Source: Novosphingobium sp049354825
Lineage (GTDB): Bacteria > Pseudomonadota > Alphaproteobacteria > Sphingomonadales > Sphingomonadaceae
Direction: 5' to 3'
Assembly: GCF_049354825.1 (NCBI RefSeq)
Contig: NZ_CP186480.1
Location: 558,001-622,000, forward strand
DNA: 64,000 nt
Under the pieces are notes generated by a model. It was not told where the DNA came from and did not search any database. It worked only from the letters and a program-made list of their open reading frames with translations. Shown here piece after piece: positions 54,951 to 62,649 of the stretch. The position numbers were made by a program, and so were the translations under genes. The stretch's first letter is position 1. Every line of letters starts with the position of its first letter.

Positions 54951-55916
54951 ATGTCAGCAGCCGCGTATATCCGCTCCAACCTCGTGCTGTTCGGCGCGCT
55001 GTCGGCCAACCTGGGCATCGCGGTCGCAAAGTTCGTCGCGGCGGCGCTGACCGGTTCGTCATCGATGCTGTCGGAGGGCATTCACTCGGTCGTCGACAGC
55101 ACCAACCAGGTCCTGCTGCTTTACGGAGAGAAAAGGGCGGATAACCCGCCCGACGAACGGCATCCGTTCGGCTATGGGCGCGAGCTGTATTTCTGGTCCT
55201 TCGTGGTTGCGATCCTGATCTTCGCGGTCGGCGCCGGCGTCTCCTTCTACGAAGGCTATATCCACTACAGCGAGCCGACCGAGCTGACCGACCCGACGAT
55301 CAACTACGTTGTGCTCGGCGTTGCCTTCGTTCTCGAAGGCACCTCATGGACTATCGCCATGCGCGAGTTCGCGTCGGTCCGGGGCGACAACAGCTGGTGG
55401 ACCGCTGTCCGCAAATCCAAGGACCCTTCGGTTTTCATCGTCATGTTCGAGGATTCGGCCGCGCTGATTGGTCTGGTGGTCGCGGCCATTGGCGTCTGGG
55501 CCAGCCACCAGTTCGATGCGCCGCGGCTCGATGGCATCGCGTCGATGGTGATCGGCCTGGTCCTGGCGATGGTTGCCGTGTTGCTGGCGCGCGAAACCAA
55601 AGGGCTGCTGATCGGAGAGCCGGCTCGGACCGGGATCGTCGATCGGGTGGCCGAAATCGTCCTGGCCAAGGAATGGATCACCGGCGTCAACCACGTTCGC
55701 ACGATCCACAGCTCGCCCAAGCAGGTCTTCGTGGCGATCAGCGCCGATTTTCGCGACGACCTGACGATGGGCGAGGCCGAGGGCCTGATCGAAGGGCTGG
55801 AAGACGAATTGACCGCCGCTATTCCCGAACTCCGGTCGATCTACATCCGGCCGGAAAAAGCGTCCTGCGCGGTCGACTTCCTGGCTGGACCTTCCGCGGC
55901 GCGGACCAAGCCCTAG
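54951..55916 (+). CDS. Cation diffusion facilitator transporter
   Basis: A 321-residue CDF-family metal:proton antiporter with six predicted helices. The first metal site is in SSMLSEGIHSVVDSTNQ (His and Asp four apart), the second in EDSAALIG; the HPFGYGRELYFWSF loop is typical of the family. A cytoplasmic C-terminal domain (about 205-310) follows. Likely exports Zn, Mn or Fe; which one is not visible. The stop shares CTAG with the last psp-cluster gene. Confidence 0.92.
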   Translation: MSAAAYIRSNLVLFGALSANLGIAVAKFVAAALTGSSSMLSEGIHSVVDSTNQVLLLYGEKRADNPPDERHPFGYGRELYFWSFVVAILIFAVGAGVSFYEGYIHYSEPTELTDPTINYVVLGVAFVLEGTSWTIAMREFASVRGDNSWWTAVRKSKDPSVFIVMFEDSAALIGLVVAAIGVWASHQFDAPRLDGIASMVIGLVLAMVAVLLARETKGLLIGEPARTGIVDRVAEIVLAKEWITGVNHVRTIHSSPKQVFVAISADFRDDLTMGEAEGLIEGLEDELTAAIPELRSIYIRPEKASCAVDFLAGPSAARTKP

Positions 55917-56086
55917 CCTGACAGTCCGCCAGGTCGCGTCAGGGCATAATAAAGCACGTAGAACCAGCCGAAAAAGCCCTGGACAACTGCCCACAGGATC
56001 GACTTGTTGACGCTCCAGCTGATGGCGACGGCCAGCGCGCTGCCCAGACCGATCCCGGCCTTGGCGCCTTCGCGGGCGGCGCTCAC
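55913..56086 (-). CDS. 57-aa membrane microprotein at the end of the psp cluster
   Basis: GTG 56086 overlaps the previous stop (GTGA). The protein has a basic start, a helix over GIGLGSALAVAISWSV and a second hydrophobic part (ILWAVVQGFFGWFYVLYYAL). No family recognised. Tight coupling and conserved-looking aromatic residues support it. Confidence 0.62.
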   Translation of the reverse strand: MSAAREGAKAGIGLGSALAVAISWSVNKSILWAVVQGFFGWFYVLYYALTRPGGLSG

Positions 56087-56313
56087 AAGTCCACCCCGGC
56101 GGCGATGGCTTCCAGTTTGCGAATGCGTTCCTTGAGGTCGGCGATCTCGATGCGCGCCATGCCGGTGCCGACCCCGCCTTCGATTTCCGCGGGAAAGCGG
56201 TCTAGCTCGCGGGTCTTGAGCGTCAGCCAGCCTTGCCACCCGCGCAGGCTGGCGAACGTGACGATGCCGGTTACCCCAAGGGCGGCGAGGGCGAAGGCGA
56301 GAGGATCACTCAT
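56083..56313 (-). CDS. PspB-like small membrane protein 5 (76 aa)
   Basis: One membrane helix at the N-terminus (DPLAFALAALGVTGIVTFAS) followed by a charged coiled coil ending in IEIADLKERIRKLEAI. The layout is that of PspB (helix plus coiled coil), though the match is weaker than for its neighbours. Probably an envelope-stress partner of PspC. Confidence 0.65.
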   Translation of the reverse strand: MSDPLAFALAALGVTGIVTFASLRGWQGWLTLKTRELDRFPAEIEGGVGTGMARIEIADLKERIRKLEAIAAGVDL

Positions 56314-56337
56314 GACGTGGTCTCCTTTCGGACGGCT

Positions 56338-56649
56338 CTAGATGCGCTGTTCGCGAAGTTTCTCGATCTCGGCGGCAAGGTCCTGGTTGCGACGCCCGTC
56401 GGTGGCGATGCGTTCGAGGACGTGGACCCGCTCACGCAGGGCCTCGACCTCGTCCTCGAGTTCGCGCTGGCGCGACAGGGCCTTGCGGTCGTCGGTGATG
56501 TCGGCCGGTGCCATCGTCCTGCCGTCCCGGCGCGCGAAGGGCGCATCGCGAAAGGCGCGGCGCCAGCCGTGCTGCTTGATCATCGGGCCGCGAAAGTGGG
56601 CGACGGCGCCGACGAGGGCGATCACGACAAGGGCATCAGGCAAGTGCAT
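56338..56649 (-). CDS. PspB-like small membrane protein 4 (103 aa)
   Basis: N-terminal helix (DALVVIALVGAVAHF), a basic linker and a C-terminal coiled coil with RVHVLERIATD and AEIEKLREQ. That coiled coil closely repeats the ends of the two upstream neighbours, so it is a tandem paralogue. Confidence 0.68.
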   Translation of the reverse strand: MHLPDALVVIALVGAVAHFRGPMIKQHGWRRAFRDAPFARRDGRTMAPADITDDRKALSRQRELEDEVEALRERVHVLERIATDGRRNQDLAAEIEKLREQRI

Positions 56650-56675
56650 GGCAGCGGGTTCCTTGATTGCAGGCG

Positions 56676-56957
56676 TCAGGCGCGTTCGCGCAGGGCTTCG
56701 ATATCGTGGGCAAGTGCGGCATTCTTGTCGGTGGCAATGCGTTCGAGCACGCGGACGCGGTGTTCCAGGCGTTCGACGTAGCCGGCCTCGGTGCTGCGCG
56801 CGGTCGCGATGCGAACCTCCGCGTCAAGCTCCATCTGGCGCTGGCGGAACGCCAGGCGACGGCCGTGCATCTTCTGCACCATCATGGTCAGCGCGATCAC
56901 GATCGAACCGCCCCCCATCATCAGCGCGAAGAAGGCGAAGGATTCGTCCGGTCCCAT
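56676..56957 (-). CDS. PspB-like small membrane protein 3 (93 aa)
   Basis: Helix FFALMMGGGSIVIALTMMV, a basic patch (KMHGRRLAFRQRQ), then a coiled coil ending RVRVLERIATDKNAALAHDI. It shares RVxVLERIxTD and IEALR with its neighbours. Its start codon shares one base with the previous stop (TGATG). Confidence 0.7.
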   Translation of the reverse strand: MGPDESFAFFALMMGGGSIVIALTMMVQKMHGRRLAFRQRQMELDAEVRIATARSTEAGYVERLEHRVRVLERIATDKNAALAHDIEALRERA

Positions 56958-57238
56958 CAGACCACGTCCTTCTTCGGCGCGTCGAGCATGGCATCGATCT
57001 TGCGCGTGTCGCGCAGCGCCTCGATCTGGGCGGCGACGTCGTAGCCCCTGTCGGTGACGATGCGTTCGAGGACGCGGACGCGGTCTTCCAGCTCGGTGTT
57101 GGAGGCGGCGTACTGCGCGGCCGTTTCGGCCGTGTGCCGCACCTGCATTTCGGCGATCTTCTGCTGGTGCTTGGTCCAGATCGCGAAACCGGCGATCAGG
57201 AACGGTGCCAGCGAGATCAGCAGCGCGAGTTCACCCAT
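56957..57238 (-). CDS. PspB-like small membrane protein 2 (93 aa)
   Basis: Membrane helix near the N-terminus (LLISLAPFLIAGFAIW), then KHQQKIAEMQVRH and a coiled coil with RVRVLERIVTDRG and AQIEALRD. This is the PspB layout. It lies 25 bases after pspC. Its likely role is PspC/PspA-linked stress sensing at the inner membrane. Confidence 0.75.
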   Translation of the reverse strand: MGELALLISLAPFLIAGFAIWTKHQQKIAEMQVRHTAETAAQYAASNTELEDRVRVLERIVTDRGYDVAAQIEALRDTRKIDAMLDAPKKDVV

Positions 57239-57263
57239 TTCGAATTCCCCTCAGTTCTTCGGT

Positions 57264-57641
57264 TCAGCGCAGCCGCTCGATTTCGGCGGAAAGGCGCGGG
57301 TTGTTGCTGACGTAGTAAGTCTCGATGTCGGCCAGGCGGCGGTCGATGTCGCGGAACTGTGCCTTGACCTGCCGCGCGGTGCGCGCCGGCGATTGGCGCA
57401 CGCCCTGCCAGAACTTGGTTTCCTGGCTGTCGACATAAAGGTTGCCGGGCTTTGCCGGGACGATGAAGCCCGCCAGCAGGTAAGCCGGGATCAGGATCCC
57501 CGCGCCGGCCAAGGTCAGGCCGATAGCCGCCAGGCGGATCCACATCACGTGAACCCCAGTGTAGTCGGCGATGCCCGCGCAGATGCCGAAGACCTTGCCG
57601 TGGACCTTGTCGCGATAGAAGCGGGTGCGCAGGCTGTTCAC
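57264..57641 (-). CDS. pspC: Phage shock protein C
   Basis: A 125-residue PspC with FYRDKVHGKVFGICAGIADYTG, an amphipathic stretch and a membrane helix (LAAIGLTLAGAGILIPAYLL), plus a C-terminal cytoplasmic extension ending SAEIERLR. In the psp system it signals envelope damage with PspB so that PspA releases PspF. The start overlaps the PspB-like gene stop by 4 bases. Confidence 0.9.
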   Translation of the reverse strand: MNSLRTRFYRDKVHGKVFGICAGIADYTGVHVMWIRLAAIGLTLAGAGILIPAYLLAGFIVPAKPGNLYVDSQETKFWQGVRQSPARTARQVKAQFRDIDRRLADIETYYVSNNPRLSAEIERLR

Positions 57642-57937
57642 TTGGCTTTCCTTTCGGTCTTGGCGAGCAGGCGGTCGAGTTCGCTAAGCGGCTGGTTGTC
57701 CGCAGCGCGATCGGGCAGCAGGCGGGCGGGAGTGAAGTCGGGGTTGTCAGCGGCGACCAGGCGTTCGACCGTGTCCATCCGCTCGTCGAGGCGGCGGGCG
57801 AGCGTGTAGAGCTCTTCCAGCAGCGTCTCGTCGTCGTTGGTCAGCGTCGCGGCGGTCTTCCACTTGGTGATGTAGTGAAAGATGATCCACGGCAGGCCGA
57901 GCACGACCATCGGGACGATAATGATTTCCTCACCCAT
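57638..57937 (-). CDS. pspB: PspB-like protein 1
   Basis: A 99-residue protein: N-terminal helix (IIIVPMVVLGLPWIIFHYI), KWKTAATLT, then a coiled coil with LYTLARRLDERMDTVERLV. Its place between pspA and pspC and its layout fit PspB. The C-terminus carries about 30 extra charged residues. It lies 3 bases after pspA. Confidence 0.8.
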   Translation of the reverse strand: MGEEIIIVPMVVLGLPWIIFHYITKWKTAATLTNDDETLLEELYTLARRLDERMDTVERLVAADNPDFTPARLLPDRAADNQPLSELDRLLAKTERKAK

Positions 57938-57940
57938 GGC

Positions 57941-58627
57941 TCAGGCCTCCTTGTTGTCGGTTGTTTTCAGCGCGGCCTTCATGGCCTCGAGTTCCTCATC
58001 GATCTTGTCCTGACCGGCGAGCGCCGCGATTTCATCGGCGAGCGACGGCTTGGCGGTGCCATCGGCCAGGCTGAGCGCGTCGGCGCGGCCCTCGGCGTAG
58101 TCGACCCGGCGTTCCAGCTGGTCGAAGCGGGCCATCGCCTCGTCCACCCGCTCGCTGGCCAGCAGTGTGCGCAGCTTGACCCGGTTCTCGGCGCTCTCGA
58201 GCCGGGCGGCGATGGCGCCCTGGCGGCTGCGCGCTTCGCGCAGGCGGTTCTGCAGCTTGTCGATGTCGAGCTCGTAAGCGCGCAGCGCGTCGTCAAGCAC
58301 GGCGATCTCGGCCTTGAGCTGGTTGGCCATGTCGCTGGCCTTCTTCTTTTCGACCAGCGCGGCGCGGGCCAGGTCCTCGCGGTCCTTGCTGAGCGCCAGC
58401 GCCGCCTTTTCGCCCCAGTCGGCCTGGAGATGGTCGAGCCGAACCGTATGGCGGTGCATTTCCTTCTGGTCGGCGATGGTGCGCGCCGCGCTGGCGCGCA
58501 CCTCGACCAGGGTTTCCTCCATCTCGAGGATGATCATACGGATCATCTTCGAAGGATCGTCCGCCTTGTCGAGCAGCTCGTTGAAATTGGCGGCGAAGAT
58601 ATCGCGCGCGCGGTTGAAAATGCCCAT
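57941..58627 (-). CDS. pspA: Phage shock protein A (PspA/IM30)
   Basis: A 228-residue coiled-coil protein of the ESCRT-III-like PspA/Vipp1 family, with MGIFNRARDIFAANFNELLD, DDPSKMIRMIILEMEETLVE and ASAARTIADQKEM. It stabilises damaged inner membrane and inhibits PspF. GGAG lies eight bases before ATG 58627. The frame stays open for about 200 bases upstream with coding-like codon use; see findings. Confidence 0.95.
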   Translation of the reverse strand: MGIFNRARDIFAANFNELLDKADDPSKMIRMIILEMEETLVEVRASAARTIADQKEMHRHTVRLDHLQADWGEKAALALSKDREDLARAALVEKKKASDMANQLKAEIAVLDDALRAYELDIDKLQNRLREARSRQGAIAARLESAENRVKLRTLLASERVDEAMARFDQLERRVDYAEGRADALSLADGTAKPSLADEIAALAGQDKIDEELEAMKAALKTTDNKEA

Positions 58628-58827
58628 CAATGGTACTCCGGAAAGCGAGGCGGCGGCGGGGGTGGGGGACCGGCGCAAGCGCTCGACTTCAGCGTCGAGG
58701 CGCGAGCGCGCGGTCTGGACCGAGGCGGCGAAAGCCGATTTCGGCGACGGGTTGGGGGACTGGGAATCGCCAGCTCCCGCACGCTGCGGTCCAAGCGGGT
58801 TGAGGTCGAAGGGATCGCCCACGCCGG

Positions 58828-58986
58828 TCAGGCCTGCGCCGCGACGGTGGGCGCGGCCGCGAATGCCGGCACCGCCTGGACCTGCTGGGCAAGCACCAGG
58901 ATGTTGAAGCCGAGCATGGCCGCAACACTGGCGACGATGGCCCGGTCGAGAGCGCTCTTGCCGAACTGGCGGGGGCGGGTGGTCAT
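58828..58986 (-). CDS. 52-aa membrane microprotein, first gene of the psp operon
   Basis: Starts MTTRPRQFGKSALDRAIVAS, with one membrane helix (about 17-36) and an Ala/Val/Pro-rich tail ending VAAQA. It is the first frame after the sigma-54 promoter at 59033-59048 and lies 200 bases before pspA. Its layout (basic N-terminus, one helix, Ala-rich tail) resembles the 46-aa protein at 36854. Function unknown. Confidence 0.65.
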   Translation of the reverse strand: MTTRPRQFGKSALDRAIVASVAAMLGFNILVLAQQVQAVPAFAAAPTVAAQA

Positions 58987-59001
58987 CTTCGTATCCTCGT
59001 T

Positions 59002-59019
59002 CGGACCGGGATTGGTCCG
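59002..59019 (-). other. Inverted repeat at the expected 5' end of the psp message
   Basis: CGGACC (59002-59007) and GGTCCG (59014-59019) flank six bases. The predicted start of the sigma-54 transcript is near 59021, so the hairpin would be at the extreme 5' end of the RNA and might stabilise it or affect translation of the microprotein. Confidence 0.4.
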
Positions 59020-59032
59020 TTGTCCGATATTC

Positions 59033-59048
59033 AGCAAGCAGCGTGCCA
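59033..59048 (-). promoter_or_regulatory. Sigma-54 promoter of the psp operon
   Basis: On the minus strand the sequence reads TGGCACG-CTGC-TTGCT, a perfect match to TGGCACG-N4-TTGCW with GG-N10-GC spacing. It is 47 bases upstream of the microprotein ATG and about 100 bases from pspF, whose product should activate it. Confidence 0.88.
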
Positions 59049-59097
59049 ATTACGCAAAGTGGCGGATTCTCGGTCGGTTTTGCAACCGGCGTTCCTG

Positions 59098-59119
59098 TCG
59101 CAATTGGTAATTCTTGCGA
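59098..59119. promoter_or_regulatory. Inverted repeat TCGCAA-N10-TTGCGA in the pspF-psp gap
   Basis: TCGCAA (59098-59103) and TTGCGA (59114-59119) form a 6-bp inverted repeat 50-71 bases upstream of the psp -24 element. It could be a second half of the PspF enhancer. TTGCGA is also a possible -35 box for pspF, with a 17-base spacer to CTATCC (59137-59142). Confidence 0.4.
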
Positions 59120-59120
59120 G

Positions 59121-59133
59121 GTGTTGGGAATTT
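59121..59133. promoter_or_regulatory. GTGTTGGGAATTT element, candidate PspF site
   Basis: It is identical over 13 bases to 36690-36702. It is 73-85 bases upstream of the psp -24 element and 16 bases from the pspF start, so binding could both activate psp and repress pspF. This mirrors the known E. coli arrangement. Confidence 0.5.
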
Positions 59134-59149
59134 GCGCTATCCCTTGGGC

Positions 59150-60193
59150 ATGGAGCGCGAGGGCATCCAATTCATCGGACAATCGGGGGCTTTCCTCGAC
59201 GCGGTCGAGCGCGCCAGCCGCGCCGCGCCGATGCGCCGCCCGGTCCTCGTCATCGGTGAGCGCGGCACCGGCAAGGAATTGGTCGCCGAGCGGCTGCACC
59301 GCCTGTCCGAACGCTGGGGTGAACCACTGGTCGTGCTCAACTGCGCGGCGCTGCCCGAGACCCTTATCGAGGCCGAGCTGTTCGGGCACGAGGCGGGTGC
59401 CTTTACCGGCGCTACCCGCGCCCGCGCCGGCCGTTTCGAAGAAGCCGACAAGGGGACGCTGTTCCTCGACGAACTGGCGACGCTTAGCATGGGCGCGCAG
59501 GAGCGTCTGTTGCGCGCGGTCGAATATGGCGAGGTCACGCGTATCGGATCGTCGCGCCCGTTGCGCGTCGACGTGCGCATCGTCGCCGCCACCAACGAGG
59601 ACTTGCCGCGCTTGGCCGAGACCGGCCGGTTCCGAGCAGATCTGCTCGACCGGCTGAGCTTCGAAGTCATAACCCTGCCGCCGCTGCGCGTGCGCGAGGG
59701 CGACGTCGCAGTCCTTGCCGATCACTACGGCCGCCGCATGGCGACCGAACTGGGCTGGGATTCGTGGCCGGGCTATGCCCCCGGCGCGATGGCGGCGCTG
59801 GAACAGCACGACTGGCCCGGCAACGTGCGCGAATTGCGCAACGTTATCGAGCGCGCGGTCTATCGCTGGGGAACCTGGGACCAGCCGATCGCTCACATCG
59901 TCTTCGATCCCTTCGACAGCCCGTGGAAGCCGGCCTCCGTCGCGCCGGCCCAGCCGTCCGCCGCGGCGCCCGCGCCGGCGGCTCCATCGCCGCCAGCGCA
60001 CTTCGATTCGATCGATGACTTGCGCGGCGCGGTCGAGGCGCACGAGCGCGCGATTGTCGAGCATCACCTGGCGCGCAATCGGTTCAACCAGCGCCAGACC
60101 GCCAAGGCGCTCGGCCTCAGTTACGACCAGCTGCGTCACTGCCTGAAGAAGCACGGGCTGATGGAACGCGGCGATGGTGAACGCGCCGCCTGA
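59150..60193 (+). CDS. pspF: PspF, sigma-54-dependent activator of the psp operon
   Basis: A 347-residue enhancer-binding protein with no receiver domain, the PspF architecture. Walker A GERGTGKE (36-43), ELFGHEAGAFTGATR (GAFTGA at 83-88), GTLFLDELA Walker B and RADLLDRLSF are complete. An Ala/Pro linker (about 265-290) leads to a FIS-type HTH (RQTAKALGLSYDQLRHCLKK). It is divergent from psp. No ribosome site precedes the ATG and a possible -10 lies 8 bases away, so the message may be leaderless. Confidence 0.95.
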   Translation: MEREGIQFIGQSGAFLDAVERASRAAPMRRPVLVIGERGTGKELVAERLHRLSERWGEPLVVLNCAALPETLIEAELFGHEAGAFTGATRARAGRFEEADKGTLFLDELATLSMGAQERLLRAVEYGEVTRIGSSRPLRVDVRIVAATNEDLPRLAETGRFRADLLDRLSFEVITLPPLRVREGDVAVLADHYGRRMATELGWDSWPGYAPGAMAALEQHDWPGNVRELRNVIERAVYRWGTWDQPIAHIVFDPFDSPWKPASVAPAQPSAAAPAPAAPSPPAHFDSIDDLRGAVEAHERAIVEHHLARNRFNQRQTAKALGLSYDQLRHCLKKHGLMERGDGERAA

Positions 60194-60412
60194 TTGCCGC
60201 GTCGCCGTGTCGGGCCATCTTCCAAGCCCTGCGCGGCGATTGCTGTCCAGGGGCAGTGGCGGACTGCGACACGGAGCATTGCAGGCTTGCAAAATTCCGC
60301 GCCCGCCCCTAACTGGCGATCAATCCCGACATTGTGAGAACAACGTCCGGGCTGGCGCCGCAAGGGGCCGGCCGCTTCGCCGTTGGTTTTACGCGGGACC
60401 CAAGGAGATCAC

Positions 60413-60982
60413 GTGGCCGATATCGCGCGCATCGTCGAAGTCATCCAGCCGGAGGCACAGGCCCTCGGGCTCGACCTCGTGCGCGTGCGGATGATGCAGT
60501 CCGAGGCTGGCGACGGCGGCGAGGCTTTGCAGGTCATGGCCGAGGATCCGGCCACCGGCCAGCTTGTGATCGACCAGTGCGCCGCGCTGTCGCGCCGCAT
60601 TTCCGACCGGATGGATGCGCTGGAAGAGGCGGGCGAGGTGCTGCTGCCGTTCGCTTATCACCTCGAGGTTTCGAGCCCGGGGATCGACCGTCCGCTGACG
60701 CGCGACAAGGATTTCACGGCCTGGGCGGGTCACGAGGTTCGGATCGTGATGGACAAGACCTACGAAGGTCAACGCGTGCTCAAGGGCGACCTTGCCGGCA
60801 TGGCGGATGGCCAGGTCACCATCGAGGATCGCAAGGCGGGCACGGTCACCGTCCCGCGCGATGCTATTCACAGCGCGCAACTGGTCTTGACCGACGCGCT
60901 GATCGCCGCCACCCGCCCGCTCGACGTCAGCGGCGCGGACGAAGAACAACTTGAAGCCCTTTCAGACGAACAGGAAGACTGA
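60413..60982 (+). CDS. rimP: Ribosome maturation factor RimP
   Basis: A 189-residue 30S assembly factor with IARIVEVIQPEAQALGLDLV, QLVIDQCAALSRRISDRMD and LEVSSPGIDRPLTRDKDF. I chose GTG 60413 because AAGGAG lies 7 bases before it. The 219 bases between pspF and rimP hold no gene I can support; the rimP-nusA-infB promoter should be there. nusA follows after 2 bases. Confidence 0.95.
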   Translation: MADIARIVEVIQPEAQALGLDLVRVRMMQSEAGDGGEALQVMAEDPATGQLVIDQCAALSRRISDRMDALEEAGEVLLPFAYHLEVSSPGIDRPLTRDKDFTAWAGHEVRIVMDKTYEGQRVLKGDLAGMADGQVTIEDRKAGTVTVPRDAIHSAQLVLTDALIAATRPLDVSGADEEQLEALSDEQED

Positions 60983-60984
60983 CA

Positions 60985-62649
60985 ATGGCCAGTGCGATTT
61001 CCGCCAACCGCGCCGAACTGCTCGCGATCGCAACCTCCGTCGCCAACGAGAAGCTGATCGACAAGTCGATCGTGATCGAGGCGATGGAAGAAGCCATCCA
61101 GAAGTCGGCGCGCAACCGCTATGGCGCCGAGAATGACATTCGCGCCAAGCTCGATCCGCGCACCGGCGACTTGCGCCTGTGGCGCGTCGTCGAAGTGGTC
61201 GAGGAGGTCGAGGACTACTTCAAGCAGATCGATCTCAAGGCGGCGCAGAAGCTCCAGGCCGATGCCAAGCCGGGCGACTTCATCGTCGATCCGCTGCCGC
61301 CGGTGGACCTGGGCCGCATCGACGCCCAGTCGGCCAAGCAGGTGATCTTCCAGAAGGTCCGCGATGCCGAGCGTGAGCGCCAGTTCGAGGAATTCAAGGA
61401 CCGTGCCGGCGAACTGGTGACGGGCGTGATCAAGTCGGTCGAGTTCGGCCACGTGATCGTCAACCTCGGCCGCGCCGAGGGCGTGATCCGCCGCGACCAG
61501 CAGATTCCGCGCGAAGTCGCTCGTCCGGGCGAGCGCGTTCGCGCGCTGATTTCAAAGGTCGAGCGCCAGAACCGCGGCCCGCAAATCTTCCTCAGCCGCG
61601 CGCATCCCGAATTCATGAAGAAGCTGTTCGCGCAGGAAGTGCCCGAAATCTACGACGGCATCATCGAGATCAAGGCCGCCGCCCGCGATCCCGGATCGCG
61701 CGCGAAGATCGGCGTGATCAGCCGCGATTCCAGCATCGACCCGGTCGGCGCCTGCGTCGGCATGAAGGGCAGCCGCGTCCAGGCGGTGGTGCAGGAGCTG
61801 CAGGGCGAAAAGATCGACATCATCCCGTGGAGCGAGGACACCGCGACTTTCGTGGTCAACGCGCTCCAGCCGGCGACGGTCAGCCGCGTCGTCATCGACG
61901 AGGAAGAGAGCCGGATCGAGGTGGTCGTGCCCGATGACCAGCTTTCGCTCGCGATCGGTCGCCGCGGCCAGAACGTGCGCCTTGCCAGTGCGCTGACGAG
62001 CTCGGCCATCGACATCATGACCGAGCAGGAAGCCAGCGAGAAGCGCCAGCGCGAGTTCGCCGAGCGGTCCAAGATGTTCGAGGAAGAGCTCGACGTCGAC
62101 GAGACGCTGTCGCAGCTGCTGGTCGCGGAAGGCTTCAGCGAGCTGGAAGAAGTCGCCTATATCGACATCTCCGAACTGGCTGCGATCGAGGGCTTCGACG
62201 AGGAACTGGGCGAGGAGCTGCAGAGCCGCGCCGCCGAGGCGCTCGAGCGCCGCGAGGAAGCCAACCGCGAAGCCCGCCGTGCGCTGGGCGTCGAGGACGC
62301 GCTGGCCGAACTGCCGCACCTCAACGAGGCGATGCTGGTGACGCTCGGCAAGGGCGGGATCAAGACGCTCGATGACCTGGCCGATCTCGCCACCGACGAG
62401 TTGATCGCCAAGAAGCGCGTCGAGCAGCGCCGCCGCAATCCCGAGGGCGCGCCGCCGCCGCCGCGCCGCGACGCCCGTCCCGAAGACAAGGGCGGCGTGC
62501 TGGGCGATTACGGCCTGACCGAAGAGCAGGGCAACGAGATCATCATGGCCGCCCGCGCGCACTGGTTCGAGGACGAACCGGTCGCCGGAACCGAAAACGG
62601 GCCGCAGGCCCAGACACAGGAGGCCGCCGATGCGGACTCCTCGCAATGA
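60985..62649 (+). CDS. nusA: Transcription termination/antitermination factor NusA
   Basis: A 554-residue RNA-polymerase-binding factor. In order: the N-terminal domain (1-130), S1 (about 135-200, GVIKSVEFGHVIVNLGRAEG), KH1 and KH2 (about 205-345, VGACVGMKGSRVQAVVQEL and LAIGRRGQNVRLAS), then the acidic helix-hairpin-helix-containing C-terminus. It is longer than the minimal 350-residue form, as usual in alphaproteobacteria. ylxR overlaps its end by 20 bases. Confidence 0.97.
   Translation: MASAISANRAELLAIATSVANEKLIDKSIVIEAMEEAIQKSARNRYGAENDIRAKLDPRTGDLRLWRVVEVVEEVEDYFKQIDLKAAQKLQADAKPGDFIVDPLPPVDLGRIDAQSAKQVIFQKVRDAERERQFEEFKDRAGELVTGVIKSVEFGHVIVNLGRAEGVIRRDQQIPREVARPGERVRALISKVERQNRGPQIFLSRAHPEFMKKLFAQEVPEIYDGIIEIKAAARDPGSRAKIGVISRDSSIDPVGACVGMKGSRVQAVVQELQGEKIDIIPWSEDTATFVVNALQPATVSRVVIDEEESRIEVVVPDDQLSLAIGRRGQNVRLASALTSSAIDIMTEQEASEKRQREFAERSKMFEEELDVDETLSQLLVAEGFSELEEVAYIDISELAAIEGFDEELGEELQSRAAEALERREEANREARRALGVEDALAELPHLNEAMLVTLGKGGIKTLDDLADLATDELIAKKRVEQRRRNPEGAPPPPRRDARPEDKGGVLGDYGLTEEQGNEIIMAARAHWFEDEPVAGTENGPQAQTQEAADADSSQ

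Noticed and set aside
58628..60292. The 783-codon minus frame that contains pspA
   Set aside because: The part beyond 58986 is antisense to pspF and crosses the sigma-54 promoter. Only pspA, and possibly the 58628-58827 stretch, is kept.
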